DNA from: Neckera pumila
Lineage: Eukaryota > Streptophyta > Bryopsida > Hypnales > Neckeraceae
Assembly: GCA_963969595.1 (NCBI GenBank)
Contig: OZ018417.1
Coordinates: 6,016,501-6,080,500 of the forward strand
Length of the DNA: 64,000 bases
Direction: 5' to 3'
Positions within the stretch are counted from its first letter, which is position 1. Each line of letters begins with the position of its first letter. The notes under the pieces were generated by a model that saw only the letters and a list, made by a program, of their open reading frames with translations, did no database searches and was not told the origin of the DNA. Shown one piece after another: positions 12,199-23,775 of this stretch. The position numbers and the translations under genes were made by a program.

Positions 12199-12432
12199 CA
12201 TAATAGTAGGGAATGATTCAAAATACAAAATTGTCAAGAATTTAGTTATAGAATTGAAAAATGCCAATCCCAATGGTTACTGTGTTGTAATAAACAATCT
12301 ACATCTTAGGATTTTATTTTTTTAATAAAATATTGAATATTGAGTAAGATAATGGATTTCAAAGTTTATTTTAGAGTAAGAAATCGATAATTGCACGCAA
12401 ACTAAAAATCTTTATAACTTTCGACTCATTGA

Positions 12433-13329
12433 TTGGATGACAAGTCGGAGGACGCAATCGGGTCCAAACCCGAGACAAAAGAAGAAGACAAAGAGGAGCA
12501 CCTCCGGACGAGGAAGCGGATGAAGACGACGCCTCCTTACAAGAGAAGAACCCCTCCTACCAACAAGTCGACTCTAGAACAGGAAATGGAAATGGAGATA
12601 CCGGAAGCCGAAGACCCAAACGATCCATTCAATCAATTGATTGTTATTCTGTACGAGATATGAGTGGATTGAGAGGTTAAGAGGAGAGTCCTCGTTAGTA
12701 TCGGAGAACTAGTGGATGCGCCAAGAGATAGTAGGCTACCGGATAAGGTGGCACGATACATCACTAATCCGGATGAGCACCAAAAGCAGGAGATGGACAT
12801 TTGTCGCCTTCAAGAAGAAGTGGAGACTCTGAAGGCCGAAATGATTGCCTTCAGAGAGGACAAAGCCGCAGTCCAGGAAATAGCGGAAGCAACCCGGAAG
12901 GTGGCCGAGATGGTGAAGGCCACCCTTGGAGAGTCCGGATCTGTCGTTGTCAAGGCGGAGTTATTCAACAAAGGATTACATGAGGAGAAAAAGGTATCCG
13001 ATTTCCGAATAGTTTGGATCCTGACCGATTTCATCAATTGGGTGGAAGCGTCAATGGTGGCGGCTAGGGAGGCAACCAACCAGATGGACATCAGCAACCA
13101 GAAGCTAAACGAGTCCATGTACTCCCGGGAGATCCAACTTTTGGACCTCTCGCTACCGGATTCATTCGCAACCAGAGGATCAAATCTAAGAGAGCCCAAA
13201 GATCAGACTCCTGAGTCAAAGAAGAGTCACCAAAGACTTGGGCTTAGACAACTGATTCAGTTGGATTCATCGCCAAGATCAAATCTTCCGGATCCTGCAG
13301 CCGGGAGAGCGGAGCAGGAACCTGACTAA
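12433..13329 (+). pseudogene. gag-like ORF, 5'-truncated copy 1
   Basis: Homologous to the 3' two thirds of the ORF at 52530-54008. It begins abruptly where that ORF reads DDKLEDPTGSEPK. A basic, Pro-rich linker (RTRKRMKTTPPYKRRTPPT) is followed by DPFNQL, then an in-frame TGA at 12661-12663 and a second TGA nine bases on. After these the same frame continues through a predicted coiled coil (CRLQEEVETLKAEMIAFRED) and WILTDFINWVEASM. The first TGA is shared with copy 2. No reverse transcriptase, integrase or protease motif was found. I infer a retroelement structural protein, but the family is not recognised. Confidence 0.5.
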
Positions 13330-14188
13330 AGTCTTCAACCAACTGCCCACGGAACCCAAGAGTCCTATGCTGGGTGGGGGAGTTGGAAAGTAGATAGGTA
13401 GGAATGTAATTTTTATAAGATAAGTAAGACCGGATTGGATGTTGACCTGGTCTAGCCGATTAGGATTGGACCCGGAAGTTCCACGCGGATTTTCAGGGGC
13501 CTTTTTGCCTTTGTAAATCAAGTTGTATATAAGTCAGCCCCTGCTTAGGAGCTGGGAGTCTTTTCGCCCAAATTTTGTATATGTCTTCTTTTGGCTTCTT
13601 GTTGTATGTCTCTCCCGTGTGTGGCAGGGTTGTGTGGTGAGGAGTTAGGAAGGCGCATGCTTGTGCGGGTGTGATTTCTCCCTTTGGTGCTCTTTTTTTG
13701 ATCTTACGTGCAAATGAGTGGGTTGTGAAAGAGTTGGGAGTAGATTTCAGTTCCTCAGCACTTCTAAGGTTTAGGATTCCGTGCGAGACAACCGTTGTTA
13801 AGCTAGGCGGATAGGGAAGGATTCCTTAGTCGCGCTAAAACTCTTGGGTGAGAAATTTGGTTGAGTGTCCGATCTCCTAAGAGATCTTGCTGCCCTAGTT
13901 GGTAAACGAAAGAACTTTAGTCGATGTTGGAACGGACGGATTCACTTGTAACCGCCTGACTTCGTACAAATGGAACTTGGCGCTAAGGTCGTTGTAGTAT
14001 GAGAAGATTGTACAAGGAGTCTTTGTGTGACCGGTGATCCAGAGAGTTCTCTGGATTGTTGTGAAGGGTCAAACCGGATCCGAATTAGTGCAGGAGATTG
14101 GAGAATAGAAAAGTGGATCTTCAGCCACTATAAGTCATGGAAAGAGCAGCGGGCCTGCCACTCTCAAAAGCAAGCGACAAACCCTCTG
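13330..14188 (+). mobile_element. 3' non-coding part of gag-like element, copy 1
   Basis: Closely matches 54109-55135 of copy 2, without the hAT MITE found there. A TATA-like GTATATAAG lies at about 13523, followed by TCAGCCCCTGCTT. This could be an LTR promoter, but I could not find a matching 5' repeat. Homology to copy 2 stops at CTCTG, 14184-14188. Confidence 0.6.
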
Positions 14189-14567
14189 ATGGTGAAACAG
14201 AGGTGAAATTAAATCGGAGGAGAGTAGGAGCAAATAGAAGATGATCAGACCCGGTCGGATAGTTGACCGGATCGAGAAGAAAGAAGAGGGTCTGATTGTA
14301 ATTTTTGGTATTGTTGTGTTTTTGGTTGCGGTGTTAAGACCGGAAGAGGAAATATAGATACTGACTGAGCTTAGAGACCAATTAAGGCTAGATATTTCAT
14401 AGAATCTCGCGGGTTCAATCTTTAGAGTCACTTTGTTATACTTTAGAGTGGTTTCTGGTAGTATAACTAGGAATTTGCTTGCCCTGTGCTGCGACAATTG
14501 GTGTCCTCCATCATTTGAGTTTTCTTCAATGTAGCTGTAGCCAAAGTCTTCATTAATGTAGCCTGTG
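14189..14567. other. spacer after the gag-like element
   Basis: Begins with the nonamer ATGGTGAAA that is inverted in the other copy. The rest has the GGATC/CCGGA-rich style of the element and may be more of it. No ORF was recognised. Confidence 0.3.
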
Positions 14568-15125
14568 CTAACGAAGCACTCCCCCTGACCAATGTAAATT
14601 GACACTCTTCCTTCGCATTCTTATATCCTTGCAATCGCGCTCTGCTGAAAGTAGAAGCTTCAAAATTACCCTCCGAACTGCTTGAGGTTGAACATAAGCA
14701 AAGTCCAAGTCCTGTGGAACTTGTTTTCTTTTCATAATTGGTGAGCTTGTTTTATCTTGTGTGCAGCCCAAGTCCTAGCATGGTAAATCCTTCACAATTT
14801 CCTAAAAATTGCAAATATTGGAAATCAAAATTCTTCGATGACTTTAATCTGTACAATTCAAAGGCATACTTTAGCACATCACCTACATTGCTGCCACTAA
14901 CTTTCAAATTAAAGCATTGCTGAAGAACACCTATGAACTTTGCTACATCGTGCTTAATCAATCTCTACTTTGACTCTAACAAGCGGGCAAGTCTGAAATT
15001 AAAGGGCCGATATTCATCGTAGTGATGAAATATTCTCTTCCAATACATTGTGCTTTTTTGTCCATTTTTTGTAATGGGATCCTCAAATATACTAAGGACA
15101 CTACAAGCTAATTGTCTTCTATTGT
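14568..15125 (-). pseudogene. decayed NAM-associated / Harbinger-type Myb-like protein
   Basis: On the minus strand, SVLSIFEDPITKNGQKST and MYWKRIFHHYDEYRPFNFR are followed by a TAG and then LIKHDVAKFIGVLQQ and DVLKYAFELYRLKSSKNFDF. This is the layout of the plant family often annotated as glutathione S-transferase T3-like or NAM-associated C-terminal domain, which resembles the Myb/trihelix second protein of PIF/Harbinger transposons. After about 14760 the frame shifts to SSPIMKRKQVPQDLDFAY. At least one stop and one frameshift make it non-functional. No DDE transposase partner was seen nearby. Confidence 0.65.
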
Positions 15126-15526
15126 GAAGTTCTTTCTTTTCCTTCCTTTCTCTCTCGGTTGTCCTTCCTGTAAGTTAGTTACCCCTCTTCCTTCAACAGT
15201 GGAGCCTGTGCGTCAAAATTGTCCCCTCCTGCAGAGGAATCGAAGCAGCAATCTTCCAGTGACATAGCAAAAGCAAACCAATAGTCATTAACCATTTCTA
15301 TCATTGAACTTCAACAAAACGGAGGTGATTTGCTACTAATAAAGGACTGAAGCACACAACTAATGACGCATAATAAGCATGTCAAGAAGTCGACATTGAA
15401 TGAGATACCCAAATACAAGTATGAAAAAAGAGTATGAAGATCTCATGCTTATTTTAGCATGAAGCTCTTGCAATTGCAGATGAAGAACAATAAGAAGGTG
15501 ATAATAAAAACTGAAGACAACATGTA
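15126..15526. other. spacer, nothing recognised
   Basis: Moderately AT-rich. It may hold the 5' remains of the neighbouring minus-strand pseudogene, but I could not align it. Confidence 0.3.
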
Positions 15527-16456
15527 TTAACCCCTAAAGTTCCATGACTATGTTTTCATCAAAAACACTCAAAAATTGCTATTTTTAATACAAGTACCAA
15601 AGTTTTGAAAAAAAAACTTTTTTGGCACATGTAACATAGGATCTTATAGTAAACTAGTTTTAGAAGATGTGGGAAAAATTTCAGAATTTTCCACCATGCA
15701 GATTGGAAGATATTAGCATTTGAATGGCCAAAATCCTTTTTTTGTCCTTGCGAAAAACAGGGAAGCTGCACTTCACAATGTCACATTTGTATAAAAAAAG
15801 TCCAAAACGGTGGAGCTTCTTTGAATTTTTTTTCCTAAACAAGTTGGCTACATGTTTAAAAATTTTCAAATCATTTGGAATTGTACAACATATACAAAAA
15901 AAATAGTAAGTAGAAAGAAGTAGAGAGTGATCCAAAATACTAAATTGTTAAGAATTTAATTATGGAATTGAAAAATGTTAATCCCAATGGTTGTAGGGTT
16001 GTAATAAACAACCTACATCCTATGATTTATTTTTTTTCAGAAAATATTAAGAAGTCACTTAAATAAACAACTTCAAAGTTTATTTTAGAGTAGAGAATCC
16101 ATAACTGCCCAAAAACTAAATAACCTCATAACTTTTGACTCATTGGTCAAAATGGACTGATTCAAAGCTAGCCACGTGTATATAACTCTAAAAAAACAAT
16201 TTCAAACTTTCATTTTTTGAAAAAGTGATTTTTTCTTATCTGCTCAGACTGCCCAGTTACAAAAAAGAGTAACATAATTAGCCATAACTTTTGACTCCTA
16301 TTTCCAAATGTCATGAAATTTAGTGTATATCAAAGATATTCCTTGCACCCACCTTTTGTTAAGATTTTAGCTTAAAGTATAGAAATCTCTAGTCACACGT
16401 ACCTACCCAAAATTTCTATACAGCCAAAAATTGTATGCCAGTCCTTTAGGGGTTAA
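15527..16456 (+). mobile_element. TTAA-flanked (piggyBac-like) element, A type, complete
   Basis: A 930-bp element running TTAA-CCCCTAAAGTTCCATG ... CAGTCCTTTAGGGG-TTAA. The terminal inverted repeats are short (CCCCTAAAG). The shared block CATAGGATCTTATAG lies about 110 bp inside the left end, followed by GTGGGAAAAATTTCAGAA. It carries no ORF worth calling. This is the cleanest copy in the window. Confidence 0.8.
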
Positions 16457-17805
16457 ACCAATTTACTGTAAGCATGGATAGTTGCCCATTCCAAACTTAC
16501 ATGACTTGAGAAGGACCAGATCCAAGCAAAGGAAGAAAGAGGCAGCAATAACCAATCCGTGTTGCCGTTAATCCTCCTGGATGCAATCATTCTAATTGCT
16601 CATTATATAGAAGGCAGAAAAGGCACGGCAAACCAATCAACTCTCGTAGCTGAAATTCATGACATCAATCTCACTACTAGCATCAGAGTTATGAATACTT
16701 CAATCTCTTCATTTATTACATTTCTCTTAGCAGGACACAAAATCACCTTCTGCAATGCTCTGTTTCAACCCTCTTGTCCACCCACATGGATGAGTTCACA
16801 GTTTTAGTGCTTAGGTTTTGATCCTCACCACCTTATCATTTCATTGTAGAAAATTTAATTTTACAATGAATTTGGATTCTAAGGAAAGCAACCCATTCTT
16901 GATCATCTCCATTTCCGCTATGTAGGCTGCTCTATTTCCGATAAATTCTGGTTTATATTACAGCTCAAGTACCTATATGGGTACTTCCGAGCCTCAATCA
17001 AGCTGGTTTCAAGAAATTTTGCAGGCACAGTCACTGCGTTTTATGTAATTGTAACAACTAGGGGAGGTCCTCACAGACCTTTCTAATAATTGCATTTATT
17101 GTCTTATCTTGAAGTAGCCTGACAGTTGATGTCCGTTAATGTGGGTGATTATAATATCGTGAAGTTGGAGTGATACACCTATTTTGATTCAACATGAGAA
17201 GGGCTGCTGCAGTCCCATTGGTGCCATGTGAAGGAATTGTCTTTGCCAAAGCAACTGCGGCAGGAAAACCTATAGTTGGAACGGCTGGGGACAAGGCTAT
17301 TGCTGGATTTTTTAGAGAGTAAAAAGATGATCCCTGTGGTGATCACAGCATATGAAGCAATCGGCAAGGATGAGCGAAGGAAGAAATCTTGATCACCGCA
17401 GGGACCATCGCAAAGACCAAAGACGTCTAACAACCACTGTTTGAGCAGATCGATGGATTTTTTTGAGAGAAAAAAAGATGATTCCTCAACAGTCTGCAGA
17501 AGTGTTTGGTCATTTTAAACCAAATTAAACCCAACTATTGTGTAAGAATTATCAGTTGCAAGCAATTCTGCACACTGAAGAAAATAGAGCAAAAAAAAAC
17601 GGTAAAGACATTTCCTGCAAGTCAGAAAGTGATAGACGGGAGGACTAATGTAGCAATGCGGGGCTTGGGAAGGAGAAATCAAAAATCAAAAAGGCAACAT
17701 TCACAGAGTGCGATCAGAGAGTGCAAAATCAAACAAAATTTGAGCAAGGAGGCTCTAGAGTGCACAATCCCAAACCCTAAACCAAAAAAAAAATTACAAA
17801 AATCC
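16457..17805. other. spacer with short coding-like scraps
   Basis: No recognisable gene. About 17196-17320 reads in one plus frame as an Ala/Gly-rich peptide (VPLVPCEGIVFAKATAAGKP) ending at a TAA. I do not recognise it. Confidence 0.3.
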
Positions 17806-18378
17806 TATTGGGAGAGTTTGTTGTTGTTGCCGAATCGGATGCTGGCATTGATCCTGCACGTCCTCGCCCTCGTCCCAAAGAAATCGGAGTTGCAGCTGCG
17901 GAGAAAGCTCTTGAAGCGCTTTACAAGCAGGGTAATTGCAATGATCCTGCCCCCACCAAAATGCCGTGCCCGAGTGCCCCTCTGCCTAATCTGCTACAAC
18001 CTCCACGTCCTCCAACTAGCACGCCTCCAACACAGGCAGCGCGCCCTCTTGCACCAACAAAAAACGGTGCTTCTTTAGCAGCTGAGGCTTCTTCTATGTT
18101 GTTGCGGCCGCCACGACTTGCTGCACGCCCATCACCTCTCCGACCTTTGCTCCGCGGTGCTTCTGGTTGTCCGAGACAATCACTATACCCTCCCAGATAA
18201 CAACGTACTCCAAACCCTGACTCCAACCCTAAACTCAAATCCTCCTCTATTATTTTTGAAGCTTCAGTGGTTGTTGACGCAACTCCATTATGATCCCCAA
18301 GCGCAGAAATTTGTATGACGTATTCACTCAATCTACCTCCACGCCGCGCTTCTTGCCTCCCAATCATTTTGGATCAAC
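17806..18378 (+). pseudogene. Pro/Ala-rich coding remnant, unrecognised
   Basis: One frame reads EFVVVAESDAGIDPARPRP and KEIGVAAAEKALEALYKQG, then a Pro-rich stretch. It stays coding-like past a TAA at 18198-18200 (NPKLKSSSIIFEASVVVDA) and past a TGA near 18290 (LNLPPRRASCLPII). GC content is well above the surroundings. It looks like a host or transposon gene fragment broken by stops. I do not recognise the family. Confidence 0.4.
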
Positions 18379-19480
18379 GTGGCGACAGTACCATTGAACA
18401 TTCAACATTCAAACACTACCAAAAAACGTGCTCAAAAAGGACTACAAGACAATATGGCGCGGCATGCGCAAGAACCGCTGTTTGCCAATGCCCGCAGGAT
18501 TTTATGGCATGGCCGCTTAAGTTTTAGAGTTTGGCGCGTCTGCCGTGGACCAGCTATACAGCCCAGATGCGCCAAGTCACCGTGCGCGTGTCGCTTCACG
18601 CCCTGCAGTGGCAATGGCAGCACGCACATGCCAGAAAACCATCGCGGTTTCTGGCTGTGCGTGGCGGAATCAGCCCCCCGCCTGGCGGAACTGGCCCTGG
18701 CGGGTTTGGGCACCGCCAGCGCCAGCGACTTCGCCCGGGTTTTTAACTCATAGTGGGATCTGCTGCGCGTTTTGTTTTTTCACTTTTTACGATCTGCTGC
18801 TACGTGGAAGGTGCGACTTCGTCTCGTAGGTATGTCCAGGCAGTCCAGGCAGTCCAACGGTTGTCGTCCTTCTTTTTTGTTTTCAAGCTTGCCGTACTTG
18901 TGGTTTAGGGTTAGTTTAAGAGTGTTTAGTTCCTCAATCTTGAGCATTTGAAGAAAACCCAAAAAAATCCTTGACGAGGTTGTGAAAAGAGCCTGAAGCC
19001 CCAAAGCCTGACAGTGGTTTGACCTGCTCCAAACCGTGACGGTGACGGTGGCGTGCCTGTTCCTTGTGCGCGCCTCCCTCCCTGCGCCACAACCATCCGC
19101 CCGGCAATTCCGGGGGAGCCAATGGCGGCCCGCCACCTGGCCAGGCGGATGGCGTCAGGCGGGGCGCCGGGCTGGTATGTGCGCCGGGCAAATGCCCTTA
19201 GTTTATTGAGCCGTTGGTCGTTCTTACAGTTGGCATTGAGAAGGGTCCAGCTTCCCTCCATTGACTTTGAACTTTGCCCTTGAACCCTGATACAACTTGC
19301 ATTAAAATCGATGAGAACAAATCCAAGGGTGTTAGAAGAAGTAGAGTGGGAGCCCATTTTGCTATGAGGTCTAAACCTTGTCTTGAACTCTATCCCTTCA
19401 CCTTTGGGCAGGATCACTAAGTTTCCGCCATAGTACAAAATCATGTGCCCGTGCTGCCCTATTAGCAAGCAAAACAACTT
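18379..19480. other. GC-rich segment without a recognised gene
   Basis: Two GC-rich patches (about 18455-18740 and 19020-19190) hold overlapping ORFs on both strands, none with a known domain. Self-complementary strings such as CCCCGCCTGGCGG and CTGGCGGG occur. It may be a captured or foreign fragment. Confidence 0.35.
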
Positions 19481-19670
19481 TTCTTTAAATCATTTTTTTT
19501 CTATAACTTTTTTTAGTTTAAAATTTTTTGCTTTCCAAAGATACTCTTTAGGCGTCTATTCTCAAAAAATTTGGTGAACAAATAATCATTTTTCATCAAA
19601 TTCTAATCTGACCAAAAATGCTATGTTCTCAAAAAAGGTTGTTCAAGGCTTTAGAGGTTAATGCTCTCCT

Positions 19671-20082
19671 CCAACCTATGATGAAGACCAAAAAGCTATG
19701 GTGACATTGGAGCCCCTGGTTGCAGTTGCAGCAATGCAAGATTTGGATATTATGATTATTGTTCCACCAAAGTTCATACAGAAGTCAAAATATAATAAGT
19801 AAGTTGTCACAATTTAATTTGTCTTTTTGGTGTGTCTGACAAATTTTGTGCTCTTTCACTCTTTTAGTCTAATGTTGGTCATTTTTTTTCTATAGTTGTT
19901 GTAGACTAAGGTCAATAATACAAAATGAAGTCATGAAGAATAAAGGACTTCAAATTAATCCACCAAAGTCATTTGAATTGCCAATGTATCCAAAACAAAT
20001 GGCATCAACATTTGTAGATTTTGGTTGTTCTAAGCCGAAATCTTGGAGGCAAACTTATGTACTTAATGTTCTGCAGTTATAG
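19671..20082 (+). CDS. possible two-exon gene fragment, unrecognised
   Basis: Exon 19671-19798 reads PTYDEDQKAMVTLEPLVAVA through to QKSKYN and ends at a GTAAGT donor. An acceptor TTTTCTATAG at 19886-19895 joins in phase to 19896-20082, which reads CCRLRSIIQNEVMKNKGLQ and then KSFELPMYPKQMAS to a TAG. Balanced composition and clean junctions suggest real coding DNA. There is no start codon, and a stop lies 12 bp upstream of 19671, so it is partial or misses a 5' exon. I do not recognise the protein. Confidence 0.4.
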
Positions 20083-20451
20083 ATCGATCAGCATTAAAAA
20101 ATGGAGAGTCATCATATTTTTTTAGTAGCGATGACTCATCTAGTAAGTCCTAGGACTTAGACTCATGAGATTGACATATCTCATGAATCTCACTACTATG
20201 TATTGTTTTTGTTTATGATTGGATTTGTATGTCAAAACCAATTTTTTTGTGCATTTTTTGATTTCAACTACTCAAATTTATTTGATTCATTGGAATTAGA
20301 TTATATAAAGATATGATCAAAGACATCAATTTAAATAATAACATTGCCATAACTTCTAAAAAAATAACTTCTAATTTATTTTATTTTTAAACACTTAAAT
20401 GCACGGTCATAGGTCATCTTCTCTAAAAATTTGAAAAAAAAATTTTAGGCT
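20083..20451. other. AT-rich spacer
   Basis: No gene or repeat terminus was recognised. Confidence 0.3.
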
Positions 20452-20515
20452 TACAAGCTCATAGGCTTACAGGCTCACACTCACAAGCTTGCCTGCTAGC
20501 AACCTTAGGCAAAGT
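20452..20515. repeat. MITE family D, end fragment
   Basis: Contains GGCTCACACTCACAAGCTTG followed by GCTAGCAACC, matching the right end of the element at 40856-41082. Only one end is present. Confidence 0.45.
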
Positions 20516-21607
20516 TCCTAAAGCTTATGATAGTTGCAAGTATCTAAGCCTATAAATCTTGGAGACCTTTGTTTTTTCCTAAAATACTTGGGTTCTAGTC
20601 AACAACGTTTTGGAGGCTCTAGGGTTTGCAAGATGTTAAATCCATCCTACAAAGTGGGAGTAGCAGGGTGAGTTTTGTATTTTTAAGATAAAAGTAGAAA
20701 AAAGTCCCCTATTTTGTTCCATGACTAGGATATGTTGTAGACCTCTCTTCACTAATTTGAGGTCTTTGATTACGGATATGAATTCAAAATTTGCAAAAAA
20801 AATAGATTGTGACAAATAAAAAATTCATGTGTTTTCCTTGAGATAAATGCACCTTGCTAGTTTTACTTTGTGGGATGGATTTAATGTCCCCCCTAGAATT
20901 CAATTAAAAGAGCAAGAAGAATCTTTATTCACTTTCTTGGCTTCTTTAATTACCTCAGGAAGTTCAAGTTCTTTGGAATGTCAAGATTTCACCTTTGTCA
21001 ATTCTCTCACAGCTTGTACTTTTTGTACAAGTATTTTACAAGCTAAATGACTTAGAAAAAAAAGGTAGAAATAGACTAAATTAATATGGGATTTTGATCT
21101 TAAGCCAATGCCACAATCTATTTGGTATTTGAAAATTTTCTCCAAAAAATTAGAGTTTTGTCCAACGAAGTTTTGACTTTGGAGTTTTTGACCTTTTGGT
21201 AACTTTTTGAAGAATTGAAGTTTAAAATGTGTCTTGGGAAGAATCTTGGAGGTAATTTGAAGCTTGTTGAAAAGTGTCCTCAAGGAGGTTGCAGTTGGAG
21301 CCTAAGAAAATATTTGAAGCTTCTAGAAGTTCAAGAAAATTATCCTTGCTTCTTTTGCATTTTTTAATTTAAAACATATTTTAATCAAGGAAATTCCAAG
21401 AGTTTTTCTTCTTACGTCATTTGCAATGTTTTGGTATTATATTATAAAAATTTTACAAGCAAAGAGCTTCTTTTTCCTTCCATGTTTGTTTCCAAACATA
21501 TTTGTGCATGTTTTATGACACTAATCATTTCTAACTTCCTTTGTCCTTGTTTCAATTCACGTACAAACTAGTGGGTTTGATAAGTGCTAATTGAGCTAAT
21601 TTGGGGA
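20516..21607. other. spacer, nothing recognised
   Basis: Short ORFs on both strands (20847-21050 plus, 20981-21283 minus) show no domain and overlap each other. I consider the region non-coding. Confidence 0.3.
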
Positions 21608-22164
21608 GGGTTGCTATTATGTGAGCATAGGAGTGTAAGCCCATGAGACTACAATAAGGTAACAGGTCCAGAAATCGCCCATTTAAGAGCTGAAAGTGAA
21701 TTTTGGGGAGGTGAAACTTCTTGAAATATTTTTCAGTAAATTTCCCTTGAAAGACAAGAGGAATTGGCACCTAACCCAAGTCGTTTTATAGTTTTTGGAG
21801 CTTTTTGGAAACAGTTTATGAAATTTTGAAGTTGAAGTGGCATAGGGCTCTAAAATTCCCCACCTCCTAAAATGTACATTGTTTGTACATTACTGAAGGT
21901 TATGAAAAAGCAACATATACAAGCAGTGTACATTTGAGTAGGGGGCAATTTTAGAGCCTGTGCAATTTCAGAGCCAATTATCTAACTACACATTTATTTT
22001 ATAGGTCTATATACTATAGAAATTGTTTGTGATTATAGTTTATACATATTACAAATACCCATATTATAGGTATATATGATACATACACCTTCTATAGTGT
22101 GTGGTATCTATATTGTAGGCTCAATGCTCACAAGCTTGCATTTTTGGACTCACATACTAGCACC
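21608..22164. mobile_element. MITE family D, long copy
   Basis: The left end GGGTTGCTATTATGTGAGCA is matched in inverted form by the right end (GGTGCTAGTATGTGAG on the other strand). It is longer than the 227-bp relative at 40856 because about 350 bp of extra sequence sits after the left arm. The interior is TATAGGTATATA-rich. Confidence 0.55.
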
Positions 22165-22690
22165 ATTGCTTGATACAAGGAGAGATAAAGATGACAAGGC
22201 AAGATAAGACTGATTGGCTTTGTAGCCACTTATTAGATGAGATTTTCAAGTTATTGGCCATTCATATTAATAAATTTAGAAATTATTAGAGCATTTACAA
22301 AGGTTATTTTGGAAATTATCAGAGTAGTTATTGATATAATTTTAGAAGTTACAACAAAAGTTACTATAATAATTTAAAAAATACTAGAGGTAGTCAATGA
22401 AAAAATAATTATTTGATAGCTAAAAATAAATCATAAATTTATAAAAGATATTTAGAATAATCCAAATTGGTAGAAACTTTGGAGTTTGAGTTAACCTCCA
22501 AAAGGAATAATACAATGAATTTAGACAATTAAATATTAACCCTAATTTGGAAAAAGTCTGCATAGAGTCAATGGCTAAAGTTGGCACAATAAAACATTTA
22601 TATATTTTGAATAATTTGTAGTCATGATTTGACAATATTTCAATTAAGATGGTTTTTGAATGTAGATAGATATATGCCTTTTTTTTCTAC
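22165..22690. other. AT-rich spacer
   Basis: Nothing recognised. Confidence 0.3.
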
Positions 22691-22955
22691 AAAAGTTCTA
22701 TATTGGAGGAGTCTAGCATAGGCTTAAACATTAGTTGGAGTGAAGGATCTAAATACATACCTAATCCTTTGGTTAAAATAAACACTATTTAAAAGGAGGG
22801 ATCCAACATATGCCTAAACCTTTGATTACAATAAATTTAAGATGGAACAAAAGGATCATACACATGCTAAAATCCTTGCCAGCTACAACAAAAATAAGAT
22901 GGAGTGAGGGGGTCATGCATATGGCTAATTTTCTACAATGAATTTGAGGTAGAGT
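22691..22955. repeat. degenerate tandem repeat, about 60-70 bp unit
   Basis: Four diverged units, each with a GGAGTGAGGGATC-like string, then CATATGCCTAA, then a TTGATTACAATAAA-like string. Non-coding. Confidence 0.5.
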
Positions 22956-23775
22956 GGCCATTAGTATTCAATTTCAAATTTAATTAAAGAATTACATTTG
23001 TGAATACAACTTATATTTAATTTGACATACAAACTAGGCTATGTCAATATATATCACAAAGACTTACAAGACACTCAATTTTGTAATAATTCTAGTAATT
23101 TTTTTGTACATATAGAGGAGACAGGATGTACAATAATCAATGTAAGATATATAACAACATCTAAATAAAATTAAATACACTTTCTAAATTCCTGCTATAT
23201 TTGATTTGTTTGTTAAAGGCTTCCAATTACAAACAAACTTTTGGAGGCAAAGTGTAATTTATTTATCCACATTTTTATCATTGGACATATTTTGAAGAAA
23301 ATGGATTTATTATACTAATATAAGATCCAACATTGTTTTCACAACACACTCAATCTTTTTGACTTAACTATAGAAAGTTTTTAATATCATTACATATCCT
23401 TCAATAATTGTTGTATCCCTTAACTCTCCACATGTATAAACAATTAGACTTCTTCCTCTATAATAAAGCTTGAGTGTTTTATGAGTGCTTTGTAATATAC
23501 ATACAGCCTAATTTGCATGCCAAATTGATAGAAATTGTGTTCAAAATTTTATTTCAATTTGTTAAATTAAAAATTGAATGCTAATAAATGAAAATCCCTT
23601 TACATGAAAATCCCTTTACTATACTTCAAATTTATTGTTGAAAGTTAGAAATGTACTTGACCCCTTCATTAAGCCATTTGATTTTTATTGTAACCAAAAG
23701 GTTTGGCATGTGCTTGACCTTTCAATTTATCTCATGTTTATTGTATCCAAGGAGCTAGGCATGTATTGAATCCCT
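22956..23775. other. AT-rich spacer
   Basis: No gene. Some internal short repeats (GAAAATCCCTTTAC twice near 23590). Confidence 0.3.

Larger units (their letters stand above)
10515..12432 (+). mobile_element. TTAA-flanked element, A type, interrupted and truncated
   Basis: Left end TTAACCCCTGAAGTCCCATG at 10515. The body is plainly homologous to the copies at 15527, 23776 and 43674. It is interrupted by the Stowaway-like element 10912-12198. The body resumes at about 12201 (GGGAATGATTCAAAATAC) and stops at GACTCATTGATTG, where the gag-like element begins at about 12433. The last quarter and the right TTAA end are missing. Confidence 0.75.

Noticed and set aside
14135..14605. 156-codon minus-strand ORF as a gene
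   Set aside because: It spans the junction of the gag-like element and the decayed Harbinger-type protein and has no recognisable domain.
18379..18753. 125-codon plus-strand ORF as a gene
   Set aside because: It overlaps equally long ORFs in other frames and on the other strand in a GC-rich patch, with no domain or splice context.
19640..19661. GGCTTTAGAGGTTAA as the right end of another TTAA element
   Set aside because: No matching left end or shared subterminal block was found upstream, so it is not annotated.
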